DNA of 42,332 bases, from the NCBI GenBank assembly GCA_012840725.1, contig DURQ01000057.1:1-42332 (forward strand), read 5' to 3'. Shown here piece after piece: positions 15,333-22,849 of the stretch (its first letter is position 1; each line of letters starts with the position of its first letter). The DNA comes from Bacillota bacterium. GTDB taxonomy: Bacteria > Bacillota > Limnochordia > Darwinibacteriales > Darwinibacteriaceae. The translations under genes were made by a program, and so were the position numbers. The notes under the pieces were generated by a model. The model saw only the letters and a list, made by a program, of their open reading frames with translations. It did not search any database and had not been told where the DNA came from.

Positions 15333-16229
15333 ATGAAAACACGCCGAGTATCCAAAATCGGGATGGCCGTCATCTATGCGGTCCTGATCGCTTGGGCCGT
15401 CATCTCTTTGATTCCCCTTTATTGGGTGTTCACAACATCCCTCCAGCAGCCTGGCGAAGTGGACGTGATGCCGCCGAAGCTGATTCCCACTGTGATCAGC
15501 CGCTACCTGCCCCTGCGCCTATCGGGTGAAGCAGAAGAGGCAGCAGCCTTAGTGGACGGTGCTTTGGAGAGTTATCGGCTGCTGTTTCGGAAGACCAATA
15601 TGGGCCGCTGGTTCCTGAACAGCCTCATGATTTCCCTCTGCGCTACCACCGGCATTTTGCTCTTGGATTCCATGGCCGCCTTCAGCTTCGCCAAAAAGGA
15701 GTTCCCCGGGCGGAATTTCCTCTTCTGGCTCATGGTGGGAACCATGACCATCCCCGGACAGGTGCTCCTGGTACCCATGTTCATGGTGGTCAGGGAGCTC
15801 AACCTGGTCAACACCCCCTGGGCGGTTCTCCTTCCCCAGCTGTCCATGGTTTTTGGGGTCTTTATGCTGAGGCAGTTTATGCTTACCATCCCCAGTGAAC
15901 TCATGGAAGCGGCCCGCATTGACGGCGCATCCGAGTTCGGAATCTACTGGCGGATCATGCTGCCTCTCGCCAAGCCGGGGCTGGCAACCTTGGCGATTCT
16001 GACCTTCACCTCGAGCTGGAACTCTTTCCTGTGGCCGCTCATCGCGATCCAGAAATCCGAATGGTTTACGCTCCCCGTGGGCTTGAAGACGCTGCAGGAC
16101 CAAAACCTGGTGAACTACAGCCTCCTCATGAGCGGGGCAGCGGTCGCCGCTGTGCCCATGATCATCGTCTTCCTTTCCTTCCAGAAATACTTCGTGAAGG
16201 GGCTTACCCTCGGAGGAGTTAAGGGATAG
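15333..16229 (+). CDS. ABC sugar transporter permease, MalG/UgpE type
   Basis: A 298-aa permease, partner of the preceding gene. It has six membrane segments and an EAA motif EAARIDGASEFGIYWRIMLPLAKP, and ends with the FQKYFVKGLTLGGVKG tail common to MalG/UgpE proteins. An insertion of roughly 40 residues after the first membrane segment (RLSGEAEEAAALVDGALESY region) forms an extracytoplasmic loop. I prefer ATG 15333 with AGGTGG close upstream over GTG 15324. It is 29 nt from nagZ. Confidence 0.92.
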   Translation: MKTRRVSKIGMAVIYAVLIAWAVISLIPLYWVFTTSLQQPGEVDVMPPKLIPTVISRYLPLRLSGEAEEAAALVDGALESYRLLFRKTNMGRWFLNSLMISLCATTGILLLDSMAAFSFAKKEFPGRNFLFWLMVGTMTIPGQVLLVPMFMVVRELNLVNTPWAVLLPQLSMVFGVFMLRQFMLTIPSELMEAARIDGASEFGIYWRIMLPLAKPGLATLAILTFTSSWNSFLWPLIAIQKSEWFTLPVGLKTLQDQNLVNYSLLMSGAAVAAVPMIIVFLSFQKYFVKGLTLGGVKG

Positions 16230-16258
16230 GCCCATCTTCTACAGAAAAGGTGAAGCAG

Positions 16259-17836
16259 ATGCAGAAACTGACTGTTGAGGCCAAGGCCGCTCAGCTGCTC
16301 ATGTTCGGGTTCCCAGGAACCGAAGTATCCCCCTTCCTCAAAGACTTCATATTGCAAAACGGCCTGGGCGGCGTCATCCATTTCGCCCGAAACGTCAAGA
16401 ACCCTTCGCAGTTAGCTGCGCTCAACCATGAACTGCAGAGTATAGCCCGGGAGTCGCCAAATGGGATCGGCCTGCTCATCGCCGCGGACCAAGAGGGCGG
16501 CACCGTCGTCCGCTTAACGGAGGGAGTGGCAGTTCCGCCGAGCGCCATGGCCCTAGGGGCAGCAGGCAGCAAGAGCATCACCGAGCGCATCTGCTCCTTA
16601 TCCGGCTTTGAACTTGCTGCCACAGGGATCAACATGGTCTTTGCCCCCGTCTTGGATGTGAACAGCAACCCACTCAACCCAGTGATCGGAGTGCGTTCCT
16701 TTGGGGAGAATCCGGCCAGAGTAGCCGAACATGGCTCAGCGGCCATTCGGGGCTTTCAGAGGTATGTCGCGGCGGTGGCCAAGCATTTCCCCGGGCATGG
16801 GGATACTGAGCTCGATTCCCACCTGGCCCTTCCTGCGGTACAACACGGGCGGCAGCGGTTGGCGGAAGTGGAACTTCTGCCCTTTAGGAAAGCCATTGCC
16901 AAAAACGTGTCGGGGATCATGACCGCCCATGTGGTGTTCCCGGCTATCGAACCCACGCCTGGGCTGCCTGCAACCCTTTCTTACCGTGTGCTGACGGGAC
17001 TCCTCCGGGACGAGCTGGGGTATGAAGGGCTGATCCTAACCGACTGCATGGAGATGGCCGCGATCTCCGAGACCTTCGGGACGGTCGAAGCAGCCGTGAT
17101 GGCTGTGGAAGCCGGAGCCGATCTGATCCTGATCAGCCAAACCGAAGCGCGGCAGCGGGGAGCCTTTGAGGCCATCGTGGCAGCGGTGAAATCGGGGAGG
17201 ATTCCTGAAGAGCGCTTGGATCAATCCCTGGAAAGGATCCTGAAGGTCAAACACATGCTCTTGAGCAGGGCCCAGCCTCCGCTTGATCTGGTTGGATCCC
17301 GCGAGCACATAGAGATCGTGCGGAAAGCGATCAACCGGAGCATTACGGTGGTGCAGGATCAAGGCAGCCTCCCTATCCGGGAAGGCACCAGGATTTTGGT
17401 GGTAGAACCCATCAAAACAGCTGCCAACATCGCCGAAGACAGGCTCGTAAACGTAGGAACCTTAGCAGCTGCGCTGCTTGGACAGGGCCTCACCAACCTT
17501 GAGCAGATGACGGTTACTGCCCAAGTCTCGCCTGAAGAGCACAGGGCTGTGCTTGCCAAAGCCCAAGGCTTCGACATGGTCGTGGTGGTTACTTCTGATG
17601 CCCACCGCCAAAAAGGGCAGGCCGGGCTGGTTCGCGCCCTTATTGACGCAGGACGAAGGGTCATCGCAGTTGGTGCCCGCACCCCCTATGAGCTGGCCGC
17701 ATTCCCTGATGTGCCCACCTATGTGGCGGCTTACGGAAGCAGGCCCATGGTCTGGGACGAGACGGCCAAGGTCCTGGTCGGAAAGAGCAGGGCGGCAGGA
17801 CGGCTGCCTGTTACCATACCCACAGCGCTGAAATAA
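16259..17836 (+). CDS. nagZ: Glycoside hydrolase family 3 beta-N-acetylglucosaminidase
   Basis: A 525-aa GH3 enzyme. The family motifs appear in order: AADQEGGTVVRL, FAPVLDVNSNPLNPVIGVRSFG, VAKHFPGHGDTELDSH with the Asp-Ser-His element that provides the acid/base dyad in Gram-positive NagZ, and LTDCMEMAAI with the nucleophile Asp. A second C-terminal domain (about 370-525) resembles the extra domain of B. subtilis NagZ. It has no signal peptide, so it acts in the cytoplasm, releasing non-reducing GlcNAc from imported muropeptides. ATG 16259 has AAGGTGA 5 nt upstream. It sits between importer permeases and the AnmK fusion gene. Confidence 0.94.
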   Translation: MQKLTVEAKAAQLLMFGFPGTEVSPFLKDFILQNGLGGVIHFARNVKNPSQLAALNHELQSIARESPNGIGLLIAADQEGGTVVRLTEGVAVPPSAMALGAAGSKSITERICSLSGFELAATGINMVFAPVLDVNSNPLNPVIGVRSFGENPARVAEHGSAAIRGFQRYVAAVAKHFPGHGDTELDSHLALPAVQHGRQRLAEVELLPFRKAIAKNVSGIMTAHVVFPAIEPTPGLPATLSYRVLTGLLRDELGYEGLILTDCMEMAAISETFGTVEAAVMAVEAGADLILISQTEARQRGAFEAIVAAVKSGRIPEERLDQSLERILKVKHMLLSRAQPPLDLVGSREHIEIVRKAINRSITVVQDQGSLPIREGTRILVVEPIKTAANIAEDRLVNVGTLAAALLGQGLTNLEQMTVTAQVSPEEHRAVLAKAQGFDMVVVVTSDAHRQKGQAGLVRALIDAGRRVIAVGARTPYELAAFPDVPTYVAAYGSRPMVWDETAKVLVGKSRAAGRLPVTIPTALK

Positions 17837-17864
17837 GCTGATCGAAATGGAAAGGATGCCGGCA

Positions 17865-20081
17865 ATGGGTCGTTATGCGGTTGGGTTAATGTCGGGTACA
17901 TCGCTTGATGGAATTGATGCCGCCTTGGTGCACGTGGGAGAGCGCCCAGGCGACATCTCTTTAGTGCACTTTCTCACTCTTCCTTACACCCCCGAACAGA
18001 GAACGGCCCTCCTGCGCCTCTGCCAGCCTGGAGAGTCATCGGTGGCCGAGATCTGCGCCATGAACTTCGAGCTTGGCGAATTGTTCGCAGCGGCGGTCAA
18101 GCAGCTCTTGGCCGAAGCGGGCTTCGGGCCGGAACAGATCGCCGTGATCGGCTCCCACGGGCAGACCATTTACCACATTCCAGGCCGTTCCACCCTGCAG
18201 ATCGGTGAACCGGCAGTGATTGCAAACCGGACGGGGATCACCACGGTGGCCGACTTCCGCCCTGCAGATATTGCCGCAGGGGGCCAGGGGGCGCCGCTCA
18301 TCCCTTACTTCGATCAGATCATGTTTGGCAGTTCCGATGGCCTGACTGCGGTGCAGAACATCGGCGGGATCGGGAATGTCACCCTTGTTGGCCGCCAGGC
18401 AGACCAGCTGCCCTGCATCGCCTTTGACACCGGCCCTGGGAACATGGTGATCGACGCCATCGTTCGGCTGATGACAGACGGCGCCTTAAGCTTCGACGAG
18501 GGTGGAAGACTCGCTGCCCAGGGCCGGGTAAACCACGAGCTTCTAGCGCGGCTTATGAGCCATCCCTACTTCAGCGAGCTTCCTCCTAAGACTACGGGGC
18601 GTGAAGTGTTTGGCTCGGCGTTCAGCACAGAGCTCTGGCACAAGAGCGGCCTTTCGTCCTGGGACCTGCTGGCCACCGTCACCGCCTTCACAGCAGAAAG
18701 CATAACTGACCAGTACCGCCGCTTTGTGGCCCCATACGGAGAAATTGAGCGGGTGATTGTCGGCGGTGGAGGGAGCCACAATGACACTCTCCTCAGTATG
18801 CTGCGGGAGCGGCTGAACTGCCCCGTCTATGTCCACGAAGACTTCGGGATATCCAGTGATGCGAAAGAGGCCATGGCCTTTGCCCTCATGGCCCTGGCCA
18901 CCCTGGACGGGAAGAGCAGCAATGTCCCCCGGGCGACGGGCGCACGGATGCCCGCTGTTTTGGGAAAAACCGTGCTGCCCGAAAGGCAGAAATCCCTGGG
19001 GAGAGTGGGAAGTGAGAAGGAGGCCTTGAGCCTGCAGTCGTTTAGGCTCGTGGAGGAATTTGTGCAGAAGCGCAATGCCTCGGGCGCCGTGGCCATGGTG
19101 AGCTATCGCGGAGTAGAGTATGGGCCCGCGGCCTTCGGCCATGTGGGCTTTTTCCCCGGGGCTGAGCCGGTCACACCAGAGAGCATCTTTGACCTCGCCT
19201 CCCTTACCAAGGTTGTGGGCACCACCACAGTAGTCCTGCAGCTCCTCGAGGAAGGCGTGCTGGACCTCCAGGCAGAGGTGGGAGAACTCCTAAGCCATGT
19301 TCCGGCAGACAAGGCCAGAATCACGCTTGAGCGGCTGCTCAGCCACACTTCGGGGCTTCCTGCCTGGGCGCCCCTCTACCAGCTGGCCGCAACGCCTCAA
19401 GAGGTCGTGCCGGAACTTCTGAAGCTGCCGATGGAGTATGAGCCGGGCACGCAGGTGGTTTACTCCTGCATGGGTTACATCCTCTTGGGCCACATTCTGG
19501 AGACGGTAACCGGCACTCCCCTCAAGGAACTGATCCAGCAGAGGGTGATAGAGCCTCTGGATCTCAAGGACACCTGTTACAACCCTCCCGAGGCTGTACT
19601 GCCCCGGGTGGTATATACCGAATGGTGTGTCCGCAGGAAAGAGTTTCTGCGGGGGACAGTACATGATGAAAATGCGCAGGCTTTGGGCGGAGTCAGCGCC
19701 AACGCGGGGCTCTTTTCCACAGCCCGTGATCTGGCCAAGTTCGCCCAGATGATCCTGAACAGGGGAGAGATCAATGGGAAGAGGCTGCTGAACGACAGCA
19801 CTTTCGAATTGCTCAGCAAGTGTTTCACTGAGGGGCTGAATGAGCGCCGGACCTTGGGCTGGCTGCTGCACCAGAAACAAGGATCCTCGGGGGGCGGGCT
19901 CCTTTCTCCCTCAGCCATCGGCCATACCGGGTTTACCGGAACATCGCTCTGGATCGACAGAGAGCAGGAACTTTTTGTGATCCTCTTGACCAACAGGGTT
20001 CATCCGGTGCGGACCAATGACGCGATTATCCGTTTCAGGCCAGCTTTCCACGATGCGGTTGTCAGGGAATTGACACAGTAG
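17865..20081 (+). CDS. Fusion of anhydro-MurNAc kinase (AnmK) with an AmiE-like serine hydrolase
   Basis: A 738-aa two-domain protein in one uninterrupted frame. Residues 1-about 370 are a complete AnmK kinase: YAVGLMSGTSLDGIDAAL, IGSHGQTIYH, VADFRPADIAAGGQGAPL, NIGGIGNVT, FDTGPGNM and VGGGGSHN. Residues about 385-738 are a penicillin-binding/beta-lactamase-fold hydrolase: nucleophile motif SLTK (S446-K449), second motif YSC at 533-535 in place of Tyr-x-Asn, and HTG at 687-689. B. subtilis AmiE (MurNAc-L-Ala amidase) belongs to this fold and sits in the same mur/nag cluster, so the half may remove peptide from MurNAc. No signal peptide is present. ATG 17865 has GGAAAGGA 8 nt upstream. Other esterase activities remain possible. 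Confidence 0.9.
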   Translation: MGRYAVGLMSGTSLDGIDAALVHVGERPGDISLVHFLTLPYTPEQRTALLRLCQPGESSVAEICAMNFELGELFAAAVKQLLAEAGFGPEQIAVIGSHGQTIYHIPGRSTLQIGEPAVIANRTGITTVADFRPADIAAGGQGAPLIPYFDQIMFGSSDGLTAVQNIGGIGNVTLVGRQADQLPCIAFDTGPGNMVIDAIVRLMTDGALSFDEGGRLAAQGRVNHELLARLMSHPYFSELPPKTTGREVFGSAFSTELWHKSGLSSWDLLATVTAFTAESITDQYRRFVAPYGEIERVIVGGGGSHNDTLLSMLRERLNCPVYVHEDFGISSDAKEAMAFALMALATLDGKSSNVPRATGARMPAVLGKTVLPERQKSLGRVGSEKEALSLQSFRLVEEFVQKRNASGAVAMVSYRGVEYGPAAFGHVGFFPGAEPVTPESIFDLASLTKVVGTTTVVLQLLEEGVLDLQAEVGELLSHVPADKARITLERLLSHTSGLPAWAPLYQLAATPQEVVPELLKLPMEYEPGTQVVYSCMGYILLGHILETVTGTPLKELIQQRVIEPLDLKDTCYNPPEAVLPRVVYTEWCVRRKEFLRGTVHDENAQALGGVSANAGLFSTARDLAKFAQMILNRGEINGKRLLNDSTFELLSKCFTEGLNERRTLGWLLHQKQGSSGGGLLSPSAIGHTGFTGTSLWIDREQELFVILLTNRVHPVRTNDAIIRFRPAFHDAVVRELTQ

Positions 20082-20166
20082 GGAGAGCCCGGGGATGGCA
20101 GGAGAATTCACCCAACCGGTGGAACTGCTTCAGCAATCTGCCGCGTGCTAACGCTCTGGAGGGACT

Positions 20167-20664
20167 ATGAAAATGACCAGGTTTGAAGAAGGGCTGCAGC
20201 TGATCGAAGAAAGATGCGGAAATGGGAAAGACAATGTCATATCCCTTGCGACCATCGCCTTGGAACCAAATGCAGAAGGCAGCCCCCGGCCCTATGTCCG
20301 AGAAGTGGATGCGTTTTATGAAGATGGTGTGTTTTACATCACCACTTGGGCCCAATCCACAAAAATGCAGCAGATAGCCCGCAACCCAGAAGTTGCCTTC
20401 GCGGTCAGCGGGCAGTGGTTTTCGGGCAACGGGATAGGGGAGAACCTCGGCTGGGTGCTGGATCCGAAGAATGCCTCCCTGAGGGCAAAACTCAGGGAAG
20501 CCTTTGCTCCGTGGTACGATTTTGCCAACAACGAGAGTGACGAGAACTGCGTCATCCTGGCGATCCGCATCACCAGAGCGACAGTGATCAAGGATCACCA
20601 CGCGGTGGTTTACCACATGGACTTCTTGAACAAGGTGGAGACGGAGGAAGGAAGGATTAAGTAA
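20167..20664 (+). CDS. Pyridoxamine 5'-phosphate oxidase family protein
   Basis: A 165-aa PPOX split-barrel protein: ISLATIALEPNAEGSPRPYVREVDAFYEDGVFYITTWAQSTKMQQIARNPEVAF is the usual strand-strand-helix with the FMN-binding region, followed by WVLDPKNASLRAKLREAF. ATG 20167 follows GGAGGG. It lies 85 nt after the AnmK fusion and could be a read-through member of that operon, though I see no functional link. It is not closely similar to the PPOX gene at 5026-5493. Cofactor and substrate are unknown. Confidence 0.85.
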   Translation: MKMTRFEEGLQLIEERCGNGKDNVISLATIALEPNAEGSPRPYVREVDAFYEDGVFYITTWAQSTKMQQIARNPEVAFAVSGQWFSGNGIGENLGWVLDPKNASLRAKLREAFAPWYDFANNESDENCVILAIRITRATVIKDHHAVVYHMDFLNKVETEEGRIK

Positions 20665-20706
20665 GAAAACGATCGGCAGGATCAACATATGTAAGGGGTT
20701 GACCTG

Positions 20707-21711
20707 GTGGAGCGAGAAGTAGAACTGCAGTTTTCCGATGGAGTACTATCTGACGCAGCCCGGCGCTTTGGTGTGGCCGCTGATTCTTTGAGGCGTTTAG
20801 GTGACTTTGAGAACTATGTGTACGAGGGCACGGTTGACGGCGTCAGCCGCATCCTCAGGCTGACCCACAGCTCACATCGAAGTACCGACATGGTCCTGGG
20901 AGAGCTGGAGTGGATCAATTGTCTTGCGGAAAATGGAGTCAGTGTGGCCAAAGCCTTTCGTTCAACTGCCGGGAACTTGGCGGAGGAGATCCGTGTAGGT
21001 GAAGACTACTTCGTCGCCAGCCTGTTTCAAAAGGCCAAGGGCAGATTGCTGGACCGCACGAATCCCGCAGAGCCAACCCGAGAAATGATCATCGAGTGGG
21101 GAAGAACGATCGGGAAGATGCACAGGGCGACGAAACTTTTCGAGCCATCTGAAGAAAGGTTCAGGAGGCCCCATTGGTTTGAGGACGATTTGATGTGCTG
21201 GGAAAAGTACCTCCCAAAGGAGGATGGGCACATTGTTGACATCGGTTATGCACTGCTGGACCATGCGAAGAGTCTGCCGAAATCAAAGGACAGCTACGGT
21301 CTGATCCACACCGATGTCCATCCAGGCAACTTCTTCGTCGATGGCAGCAGGATAACGGTCTTTGATTTCGATGACTGTTCTTACCAGTGGTTTGCGAGTG
21401 ATATAGCCATAGCCGTGTATTACACGATCTGGCTGCTGCGCGGCAGTTATCAGCAGGAGGAAAAAGACGCCTACGCCAAGTGGTTCCTGGAAAACTTCAT
21501 GGCTGGCTACAACGAGGAGAACACGCTCGACGGCTTCTGGCTGAACGAGATTCCTTTTTTCCTGAAGCTGAGAGACATCACCTTGTACACCGTTTTCCAC
21601 AAGAAGTTCGATCAGGACGGCCTGCAGAAATTCGCCAAGCTGCTTGAGGGACTCAGAACACGGATTGAGCGGGAAGTCCCTATCGTGGTTCTTGGCTCCT
21701 ATAGGGGTTGA
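20707..21711 (+). CDS. Aminoglycoside phosphotransferase (APH)-fold kinase
   Basis: A 334-aa protein kinase-like phosphotransferase. The catalytic loop reads LIHTDVHPGNFFVD (H-x-D-x-x-x-x-N, the Asp being the catalytic base), followed by the metal-binding VFDFDDCSYQWFASDIA. The N-terminal lobe has LGDFENYVYEG as glycine-poor loop and ILRLTHSSHRS with a strand where the ATP-binding Lys is usually found. GTG 20707 is preceded by AAGGGG. Such proteins phosphorylate aminoglycosides, macrolides, homoserine or choline-like substrates, and the sequence does not decide which. The neighbouring erm gene makes an antibiotic substrate possible but unproven. A strong terminator follows. Confidence 0.85.
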   Translation: MEREVELQFSDGVLSDAARRFGVAADSLRRLGDFENYVYEGTVDGVSRILRLTHSSHRSTDMVLGELEWINCLAENGVSVAKAFRSTAGNLAEEIRVGEDYFVASLFQKAKGRLLDRTNPAEPTREMIIEWGRTIGKMHRATKLFEPSEERFRRPHWFEDDLMCWEKYLPKEDGHIVDIGYALLDHAKSLPKSKDSYGLIHTDVHPGNFFVDGSRITVFDFDDCSYQWFASDIAIAVYYTIWLLRGSYQQEEKDAYAKWFLENFMAGYNEENTLDGFWLNEIPFFLKLRDITLYTVFHKKFDQDGLQKFAKLLEGLRTRIEREVPIVVLGSYRG

Positions 21712-21723
21712 GAAGAAAATAAA

Positions 21724-21758
21724 CCTCGCGTTCCATGTTCTGGATCGCGAGGGTTTTT
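21724..21758 (+). terminator. Intrinsic terminator after the APH-fold gene
   Basis: CCTCGCG (21724-21730) pairs with CGCGAGG (21746-21752), followed by GTTTTT. It ends the plus transcript before the convergent erm gene. Confidence 0.88.
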
Positions 21759-21811
21759 CGATCAATCGATCATCTGCCGTTAGCCATGTGTTGTCCAAAA
21801 GCGGCTCTGGT

Positions 21812-22627
21812 TCAGCAGGCGTTTGACTTTCCCGACACGGTGTACGGGTTCTTTCCCAGCACATGGTGCCAATAGCATCGAAACAGGCAGAGCCACTGCA
21901 CGAAACAGATACTTGCCAAAGGAGTATCATGATGCAGACCAATGTCATGGCATACCTTCAGCAGCTGCGTTTTCGTGAAAAGGGAGGGCAACCCGGACTT
22001 CATGGCTCTGGTGACGAAGTGTGAATAGGCACGCCACTGGTTTCGCTGAACATCAGGCTCGCGCTTGCGCCTGAATTGCAGCAGCACGACATCGACTCCC
22101 GGCATGGGATGGAAGTCGTCCCTCCTGAAGTAGTAGACGATGCCCATGTCGAAGCGAGGCTTGATGAGAAGTGACTGCAGGGATTCGGAAGGCCTTCCCA
22201 AGAAACGTTTTGCCGCCCCCTTTTCCATGGTCAGCCACATCTCAACAGGAGGGTTCTCTGCTTCTGTAAGCTTTCGGACTATGTCCGTAGTAAAGCAGAA
22301 GGGGATACTCGAGAAAACCTTGTAAGCTCCATCCTTGGGCAGACGCCAGGTTAGGAAATCTTGATGGTACAACCGCACGTTCTCGGAATCTTGGAACCTT
22401 GTGGTCAAGGTGTTGTAGAGCCTGTTGTCGATCTCAACAGCGGAGACCAGTCCACAGGTAACCAGCAGACGCTTGGTGATATGACCTTTTCCAGGTCCGA
22501 TTTCGATCACGTGATCGTCTCTGTCCAAGCTTGTCAGGCGAATGACTCTATCTATCGTCTGGGAACTCGTAAGGAAATTTTGCGTTGCCCAAATTGGGCG
22601 ACATTTCTGCCGTTTGTTTTTGGACAC
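21812..22627 (-). CDS. erm: Erm family 23S rRNA adenine-N6 methyltransferase
   Basis: About 271 aa, of the KsgA/Erm family. SAM motifs: ATQNFLTSSQTIDRVIRLT, VIEIGPGKGHITKRLL (motif I), AVEIDNRL (motif II), LYHQDFLTW (motif III). Motif IV reads SSIPFCFTTDIV with Ser where many Erm proteins have Asn. EKGAAKRFLG and FHPMPGVDVVLLQF complete the family pattern. Erm dimethylates A2058 of 23S rRNA and gives MLS resistance. I chose GTG 22627 because AAGAGGTG sits 7 nt upstream; ATG 22657 has no ribosome site and overlaps the end of the attenuator. Transcription starts from its own promoter with a leader peptide and terminator, so it is probably drug-inducible. Confidence 0.9.
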   Translation of the reverse strand: MSKNKRQKCRPIWATQNFLTSSQTIDRVIRLTSLDRDDHVIEIGPGKGHITKRLLVTCGLVSAVEIDNRLYNTLTTRFQDSENVRLYHQDFLTWRLPKDGAYKVFSSIPFCFTTDIVRKLTEAENPPVEMWLTMEKGAAKRFLGRPSESLQSLLIKPRFDMGIVYYFRRDDFHPMPGVDVVLLQFRRKREPDVQRNQWRAYSHFVTRAMKSGLPSLFTKTQLLKVCHDIGLHHDTPLASICFVQWLCLFRCYWHHVLGKNPYTVSGKSNAC

Positions 22628-22659
22628 AAAAATACACCTCTTTCGGAATTTTCGCATCG

Positions 22660-22713
22660 AAAAAGGTGCCTCAAAGAAAACGCTGTTACGAGCGCTTCTT
22701 CTCAGGCACCTTT
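22660..22713 (-). terminator. Terminator-attenuator in the erm leader
   Basis: On the minus strand AAAGGTGCCT (22713-22704) pairs perfectly with AGGCACCTTT (22671-22662). Extra pairing inside includes GCGCT/AGCG, and the right arm ends in a run of five T. The left arm overlaps the stop codon of the leader ORF, so a ribosome stalled on the leader would block the terminator and allow erm transcription. Confidence 0.78.
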
Positions 22714-22741
22714 ATCTGCGAGTGCGAAAAATACCGAACAT
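22712..22741 (-). CDS. erm leader peptide MFGIFRTRR
   Basis: A nine-codon ORF starts at 22741 and its stop overlaps the left arm of the attenuator. The peptide contains Arg-Thr-Arg, an example of the Arg/Lys-x-Arg/Lys pattern at which macrolide-bound ribosomes stall. The ribosome site is weak (CAGAG 8 nt upstream). A second candidate in another frame runs from ATG 22761 to the stop at 22702 and encodes a 19-residue peptide containing CSVFFALADKGA. Its stop codon also lies in the attenuator. The sequence does not decide which is translated. Confidence 0.5.
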   Translation of the reverse strand: MFGIFRTRR

Positions 22742-22778
22742 AGGTGTAACTCTGCCCCCATGAGTGTCTTTGCCTCAT

Positions 22779-22807
22779 AGGATACCACAGTCTTCATCGG
22801 AGATCAA
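22779..22807 (-). promoter_or_regulatory. erm promoter
   Basis: On the minus strand TTGATC (22807-22802), a 17-nt spacer and TATCCT (22784-22779) predict a start near 22772, which would leave a leader of about 145 nt before the Erm GTG. Each box matches consensus at four of six positions. Confidence 0.5.
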
Positions 22808-22849
22808 CGGCCACAGCCAGTGTGGATGGCGTTCTTCTTGTTGTTCCCG

